From assembly GCA_015075515.1 (NCBI GenBank), contig JABTUE010000002.1, positions 124,001 to 188,000 of the forward strand: a stretch of 64,000 nucleotides of DNA. Reading direction: 5' to 3'. The notes under the pieces were generated by a model, which saw only the letters and a program-made list of their open reading frames with translations, did no database searches and was not told the origin of the DNA. A program made the translations under genes and the position numbers. Position 1 is the stretch's first letter, and each line of letters starts with the position of its first letter. Origin of the DNA: Planctomycetota bacterium. GTDB lineage: Bacteria; Planctomycetota; UBA8742; UBA2392. This document shows positions 59,807-64,000 of the stretch, piece after piece.

Positions 59807-61456
59807 CTACTTGCCGTATTCGGGCAGGCGGACGAACTCGACCCAGTCCACCTCAATTGTCGTGGCGCTGCCCGTGGTGTAGACGCCGCCGCTTTGCCAG
59901 CGGTCGCCGGCTTTGGCGGCCGATGCCGCCGTTGCGCGGTCCAGCAGCCGTTCAATCCGCAGTTCAACCTCGTGCCACTGGCCGGGCCGGCCCGGCGGCA
60001 GGTCAATGCCGAAGTTGTCCTTCCGGTCGGGGTTCCAGAACTGAACGATCAGCTTTTCGGCACCGGTGTGACGATAGCGCAGCCGCACCATCTGCCCCGG
60101 CAGCAACGTCGTGATCTCGTCAAACTCAAGTGAAACGTGGGCGTTGCGTCCGCTGTCGCGGGCCACGGTGACGGTCTTGCCGTCTTCTTCAAGCCGGGCC
60201 AGCTCGCCGCGGATCAGGCCGCGGGCGGGCAGGTCGTCAAAGTCTTCTTCGCTCAGTACGCGCGGCTTCAGCCCGCCGACCAGCGGGTGGGACAAATCGC
60301 GCGCGGTCAGTTCGAACTCCCGCCCAAGGCCGCGGTCGTTCAATGTCGCGCGGCGGCCGGCAGGCAGTGTCTTGCCGCCGGCGCTGATTTCGCCGTCCAG
60401 ACAGGTGATGTCCAGTTTGCCGCGCCCGGCGGCAAAGATCGCCGCGCCCGCGCCGACACCGGCGGTCAGCGCGCCGCGCGTGACGCGCACGGCGTGGTCG
60501 CAACCCAGGTTGTCCAGATAGATGTCGTCGCTGACCAGCTCCACGCGCACCGAATCGCCGTCCGCATGCAGCGAAATCACGCCGTCGCAGCGCAACAGCG
60601 CGCCGTTGGCCAGCGTCAGTTCGCCCCCGGCACCCTTGAGCTGCGTGCCGTCAAAAACTTCCACCAGCATGGTGTCGGGCACGCGGCGCACGCCCCTGAG
60701 TTCATTCAGGTTCTGCACTGGCTTCCATTCGTCGCTGTCCGACAGCCGGCTGGACCACACGCGCTTGCCGCCGGCAGCCCCAAGTTCCATGGACGCGACC
60801 ACGGCCCTGGGTTGTTCGGGTTTGGCACCGGTTCCTTCCGGCTTTGGTTCGGGCCCGGGTTCGTCCACAACCGGTCCCGGTTCGGGCCTGGGCTCAACCT
60901 TGGGCTCGGGCTTCGGCGCCGGCTCAGGCTGGTCGGGCACGGGCCCTTCCACTTCGTCGGGCGGCTTTGGCGCGGGTTCCGGGCCGGGTTCCGGCGCGGG
61001 CTCGGGCCTGTCTGGCCCCGGCGCAGCCTGGTTGGTCGCGGGCGTGTTCGCCTGCGGCTGAATCGCGGGCGGCCGTTGTTCGCCGCCGGGTCTTTCCTTC
61101 GCGCCGGCAGCGGGCGTTGGCTTCGCCCGTTCCGCCGTGACGCCGGCGTTGGCGGGCAGTTCAACCGGCGGCTTGAGGGCGAAAAACACCGCCAGCACCG
61201 CCGCCGCCAGCGCCAGGGCTGTCACTACAAACGGCGCGCCCTTCCAGTGTTTGCGCGACAAACCGCGCGTCTGCCGGGCCGTGCGGCCGCGCGCGGGCAC
61301 GGAAGGCTCGCCCCGACGCGGCGTGGGCGCGTCGTCGCCGCGTGCCGCGGCCAGAATCCGCGCGCGAAGGTCCGGCGGCGGGTTGCGGCCCAGGGCTTCC
61401 TCAATGGCGAGGTCTTCCAGCCGGTCGCGGTCGGGGTTGTCAGGCCGGTGGTTCAT
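59807..61456 (-). CDS. Membrane anti-sigma factor with FecR-type domain
   Basis: A 549-residue membrane protein paired with the ECF sigma gene by an ATGA overlap. Residues 1-70 are a cytoplasmic part ('RLEDLAIEEALGRNPPPDLR' followed by a basic stretch), the membrane helix is at 75-94, and 110-215 is a Pro/Glu-rich extended linker with 'PEPAPEPGPEPAPKP'-type repeats. About 225-385 is a FecR-like beta domain ('LVEVFDGTQLKGAGGELTLA', 'ALTAGVGAGAAIFAAGRGKL'). The C-terminal 150 residues are beta-rich ('WHEVELRIERLLDR') and may bind carbohydrate. The long linker could span the periplasm to the wall. Confidence 0.75.
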   Translation of the reverse strand: MNHRPDNPDRDRLEDLAIEEALGRNPPPDLRARILAAARGDDAPTPRRGEPSVPARGRTARQTRGLSRKHWKGAPFVVTALALAAAVLAVFFALKPPVELPANAGVTAERAKPTPAAGAKERPGGEQRPPAIQPQANTPATNQAAPGPDRPEPAPEPGPEPAPKPPDEVEGPVPDQPEPAPKPEPKVEPRPEPGPVVDEPGPEPKPEGTGAKPEQPRAVVASMELGAAGGKRVWSSRLSDSDEWKPVQNLNELRGVRRVPDTMLVEVFDGTQLKGAGGELTLANGALLRCDGVISLHADGDSVRVELVSDDIYLDNLGCDHAVRVTRGALTAGVGAGAAIFAAGRGKLDITCLDGEISAGGKTLPAGRRATLNDRGLGREFELTARDLSHPLVGGLKPRVLSEEDFDDLPARGLIRGELARLEEDGKTVTVARDSGRNAHVSLEFDEITTLLPGQMVRLRYRHTGAEKLIVQFWNPDRKDNFGIDLPPGRPGQWHEVELRIERLLDRATAASAAKAGDRWQSGGVYTTGSATTIEVDWVEFVRLPEYGK

Positions 61457-61971
61457 GTCCGGTTCAGTTTCTGCTCCACACATTCGCGCAGGCTGTCCTT
61501 CACCCGGCGCAGCAGCGTCTTTACGCCTTCTTCGTTCATTCCCATCAGCCGCGCGGTTTCGGCCCGCGAGTGCCCGTCGGCGTAAAACAGGTCCACCGCC
61601 TGTCGGGTCTTGCCCTGCACGCGCCGCAGGCAGTCCGCCAGCGCCCCGATCCGCGCGTCACCGCCGTCATCGCGGGCGAACTCGCCGAACACCTCATCCG
61701 CGGCATCAAGGTTCACTTCGGCCTTGCGTCCCCTGGCGCGAATCCACATCAGAAAGCGGTTTCTGGCCACCTGGCGCAGATAGGCCGCGGTGGCACGGTC
61801 ATCGTACTGTTCAAAGGGCCGGCGCCAGACCTCAAGAAACGTTTCCTGGGTCAGGTCGTCGGCCTCGGCCGCGCCGGCGCCCAGCCAGCGCAGATAACGC
61901 CAGACCCCGCGCTGGTGGTTTCGCACCAGAGCCTCCAGACGGGCTGTGGGGTCCGCGGCCGCCATCAGCAT
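61453..61971 (-). CDS. ECF-type RNA polymerase sigma factor
   Basis: A 172-residue ECF sigma factor. Region 2 contains 'ADDLTQETFLEVWRRPFEQY' and 'LRQVARNRFLMWIRARGRK'; region 4 has 'CLRRVQGKTRQAVDLFYADG' and the HTH 'SRAETARLMGMNEEGVKTLL'. ATG 61971 or 61965 is the start; a TTG at 61974 is also in frame. Its stop overlaps the anti-sigma start, so both are made in fixed ratio. It belongs to a minus-strand run that begins at or before the window end. Confidence 0.92.
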   Translation of the reverse strand: MLMAAADPTARLEALVRNHQRGVWRYLRWLGAGAAEADDLTQETFLEVWRRPFEQYDDRATAAYLRQVARNRFLMWIRARGRKAEVNLDAADEVFGEFARDDGGDARIGALADCLRRVQGKTRQAVDLFYADGHSRAETARLMGMNEEGVKTLLRRVKDSLRECVEQKLNRT

Positions 61972-62005
61972 CAACGTAGAAGTGACGCGGGGCGCCAGAA
62001 AGGGG

Positions 62006-63733
62006 TCACAAAACCCGCCGGCGCGGGCGCAGCACCGCCGCCAGCGCCGCCAGCGCCGCCAGCACGGGCCACAACCCGCTGTCGGCGCCGGTGCTGCAGC
62101 CGCCGTCGTCTTCTTTCTTGTCGCCGCCCGAAGGCGGCGGGGGCGGCGGCGTCACCGGCGGCCCCACATTGAACGCGGCGCTGTTGACGGTACCGAACGC
62201 GCCGCCGGTGAATGTCAGCGTGTAGCCCGTGCCCTGCAGGTTGATGCTGAGGTTGGAAAAGTTCACATAGCCGTTCACGGCCTGCACCGTCACCGTGCCG
62301 CCCAGCACCGCCCCGGTGGTGCCGGTGCCGGTGGTAATCGAGGCCGTGACCAGCGCGGTGTTGTTGCTGGAATCCACGGCGCCGATCGCGTCGGTGACGG
62401 CCACAATCGGCTGGGTGCCAAAGGCCACGCCGGCGTTGGGCGCGATCGGCTGGCGCCAGACCGTAAGCTGCGTGGGCGTAACCGCCGGCGCCGTGCCCGA
62501 AACAAAGAAGTCGTAGGGATTGTGGAAGGTGTCGTTGTTCATGATCTGGATCGTGAACGTGAACGCGCCGCTGCCGTTGGGTTTGTACTGAACCGTGAAT
62601 GTGGCCGTGCCGCCGCCCTGGGCCACCGGCGTGGTCGGCTGGGTCTGAATCGTGGCCGTGGCGTTGGTGGAGGCCGCCACCTGCACCGCGGGCGTGGCCG
62701 TAAGGTTCAGGTCGCCAAAGCCGTCATTGCGGATTGTGAACGTGATTGTCTGCTGCACGCCGGCGGTCTGGCTGCCGACACCGAACGAGCCGCCGTCGGG
62801 CACGGCCGTGGCGCCCTGGCTTACGCTCATGTACGGGTCTGAGCCGCCGGTGCCCGAACACACCAGCGTGTAGGTGCTTTCGTCAAAGTCGTTGCTCTGG
62901 ATCGCAATGCGAAAGCTGAACGCCGTTGCCAGGTTCGGGTCAATCGTCAGCGTAAAGCTGGTCTGGTTGCCCGCGGCCACCGAAGACGCCGGCGGCGTGG
63001 TCAGCGTCACGGTGCAGTTGTTCTGGAACACCACCTGCACCAGCGGCGTGCCGGTCAGGTTCAGCGTCCCGGTGCCGGTGTTGTGAATGGCAAACACCCG
63101 CGTCTGGGGCGTGGCTGCCGGAACCTGGCCCACGTACACCAGGTTGCTGGTGCTGCTGGGGTACGAAACCGAGTTGTAGCGCAGGTCAATTTCGCAGCCG
63201 TTGTTGATTGTCACCGTGTGGATGTTGCTGGTCGGGTTGCTGGTCAGGTTCGTCACCGTGCCCGCACTGACCACCACATCGGCCGGTGCCAGCATGAACT
63301 GGAACGTGCGGCCGGCCGTCGCGCCCGCGGCCACATCCACCACCACCAGCAGGTCGTCGGCCGCGCCGATGCCGGCCGGAATCGCGCGCGAAAGCCCCGC
63401 GATCACGGCCTTGCCGGCCAGCGTGGTGGTCGTGCTGCCCAGCAGCGTGTCGCCGCCGGTGACGGTGCCGCTGTGGTCGGTGTCGGCGTACAGGTCAATG
63501 CTCGTCCAGTCGCTGGTTGCCACGGCCGTGCCGCCCAGCGTGATGCCGATCTGGTTGAGCGTGCTGGCCGGGTCGCTTGCGCCGCGATAAATGCCAAAGC
63601 GCAGCACCGGGTGGTTGGCCGTGGACGGCGCCACCGGCTGCGCCGCCGGCTGCGAGGAATTAATCAGCGTCACGGTCTGGGCACACAGCGCGCCGGCCCA
63701 CAGGCACAGCGCCAACAGCATGGCGGTTCGCAT
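62006..63733 (-). CDS. Exported beta-sandwich surface protein with Cys C-terminal tail
   Basis: A 575-residue protein: signal peptide ('LLALCLWAGALCAQ', 1-19) with AGGGAA upstream, then several beta-sandwich modules. At about 190-300 and 305-420 two modules read 'VFAIHNTGTGTLNLTGTPLV' and 'TFTIRNDGFGDLNLTATPAV', the pattern of 'choice-of-anchor D' domains. The end is a Pro-rich spacer, an acidic patch and 'DGGCSTGADSGLWPVLAALA' followed by a short hydrophobic stretch and RPRRR. This C-terminus parallels that of the beta-helix protein at 58054. It is likely displayed at the cell surface. Confidence 0.8.
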   Translation of the reverse strand: MRTAMLLALCLWAGALCAQTVTLINSSQPAAQPVAPSTANHPVLRFGIYRGASDPASTLNQIGITLGGTAVATSDWTSIDLYADTDHSGTVTGGDTLLGSTTTTLAGKAVIAGLSRAIPAGIGAADDLLVVVDVAAGATAGRTFQFMLAPADVVVSAGTVTNLTSNPTSNIHTVTINNGCEIDLRYNSVSYPSSTSNLVYVGQVPAATPQTRVFAIHNTGTGTLNLTGTPLVQVVFQNNCTVTLTTPPASSVAAGNQTSFTLTIDPNLATAFSFRIAIQSNDFDESTYTLVCSGTGGSDPYMSVSQGATAVPDGGSFGVGSQTAGVQQTITFTIRNDGFGDLNLTATPAVQVAASTNATATIQTQPTTPVAQGGGTATFTVQYKPNGSGAFTFTIQIMNNDTFHNPYDFFVSGTAPAVTPTQLTVWRQPIAPNAGVAFGTQPIVAVTDAIGAVDSSNNTALVTASITTGTGTTGAVLGGTVTVQAVNGYVNFSNLSINLQGTGYTLTFTGGAFGTVNSAAFNVGPPVTPPPPPPSGGDKKEDDGGCSTGADSGLWPVLAALAALAAVLRPRRRVL

Positions 63734-63816
63734 GGCGGGTTCCCTGCGACCGGGGGTTTGGCCGTTCTACGCGATAACGCCGCCATTGTGGCAATCGCGG
63801 CGGCCACGGAAAGGCC

Positions 63817-64000
63817 CTATTTCGCGCCGGGCCGGAACACGATCGTTTCCACTGATTCGTCGCGCTGGATATCAAACCGCAGCTCCAGCGCGTTGCGCAC
63901 CTGGCGTGAGGCCAGATCCAGGTCCGCAATCCGGATAATCGCGTCGTCGTTCAGGTTCAGAATGATGTCGCCTTTGCGCAGATAGGCCGCCAGCACGCTG
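63817..64000 (-). CDS. C-terminal part of a PDZ-like domain protein (cut by the window end)
   Basis: An open frame with no start enters from beyond 64000 and stops with TAG at 63817-63819. The 60 visible residues read as a PDZ fold: 'LRKGDIILNLNDDAIIRIAD' corresponds to the ligand-loop and helix region ('GD.I...N...I'), 'LELRFDIQRDESVETIVF' to the final two strands, and it ends FRPGAK. PDZ domains close many HtrA-like proteases and other envelope proteins; the rest of this protein is not in view. It is the first gene of the minus-strand run. Confidence 0.65.
   Translation of the reverse strand, partial: SVLAAYLRKGDIILNLNDDAIIRIADLDLASRQVRNALELRFDIQRDESVETIVFRPGAK

Noticed and set aside
1..64000. 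tRNA, rRNA, CRISPR arrays, transposases, phage genes
   Set aside because: None was seen on reading both strands; no direct-repeat arrays, no transposase motifs and no T-loop-like sequences in tRNA context.

Overview
The window comes from a GC-rich, gene-dense, Gram-negative bacterium of the PVC superphylum, most likely a planctomycete-like lineage. The best lineage marker is a 51-residue 'small basic protein' (10288-10443), a family known from Planctomycetes, Verrucomicrobia and Chlamydiae. Supporting traits are many exported lipoproteins and HEAT-type proteins, an ECF sigma/FecR pair, very long exported proteins and a C-terminally extended bL34. Lipopolysaccharide genes (kdsB, an LptF/LptG-type permease, a Kdo/WaaP-type sugar kinase) show an outer membrane, and ftsW-murG-murC-murB-ddl-ftsQ shows a peptidoglycan wall. 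No tRNA, rRNA, CRISPR array or insertion sequence was seen.

Layout. 1-377: gene-free, with nested inverted repeats (possible truncated structured RNA). 378-1095: a lamin-tail lipoprotein and its terminator. 1155-9050: a division/cell-wall cluster that includes a PilZ-like c-di-GMP receptor and stops at ftsQ with no ftsA or ftsZ. 9054-15277: aminotransferase, PVC small basic protein, LysM protein, FliA/WhiG-type sigma factor and unknowns. 15286-20485: four exported proteins on the minus strand ending in one strong terminator. 20850-27824: ribH-nusB-ftsY followed, by overlapping start and stop, by a 1312-residue sigma-like/HTH/anti-sigma-like/FecR/coiled-coil fusion and two small partners. 27839-31648: kdsB, a PAS-GAF-GGDEF cyclase and an HExxH membrane protein. 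31653-34730: a nuoJ-nuoK-nuoL fragment of complex I. 34969-45847: a HEAT-repeat lipoprotein, a vWA-like protein, a giant GspK-like pseudopilin with a LamG-like region, a large exported protein and a transmembrane Ser/Thr kinase. 45853-54110: purN, ileS, a Trm112-like protein, a 1240-residue exported CARDB protein and rpmH. 54185-64000: LPS permease and kinase, then a long minus-strand run of a PDZ protein (cut by the window end), a surface protein, ECF sigma, FecR-type anti-sigma, a beta-helix protein, HMG-CoA lyase and enoyl-CoA hydratase.

How it fits together. Cell-envelope construction dominates: peptidoglycan synthesis and division, LPS synthesis and transport, SRP-dependent membrane insertion (ftsY), and a large exported proteome, two members of which share a Cys-plus-hydrophobic C-terminal tail. 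Control appears to run through c-di-GMP (a cyclase with an intact I-site, and a PilZ protein inside the wall cluster), a Ser/Thr kinase, and two versions of a sigma/anti-sigma/FecR design, one as separate overlapping genes and one fused into a single membrane protein.

Two expression signals recur. Two ribosome-associated genes share a TTGACR-N16-TATCTT promoter. Several genes without a Shine-Dalgarno sequence carry a TANNNT-like -10 box exactly six bases before the start codon, which suggests leaderless transcripts. All assignments come from reading the sequence; no database search was run.
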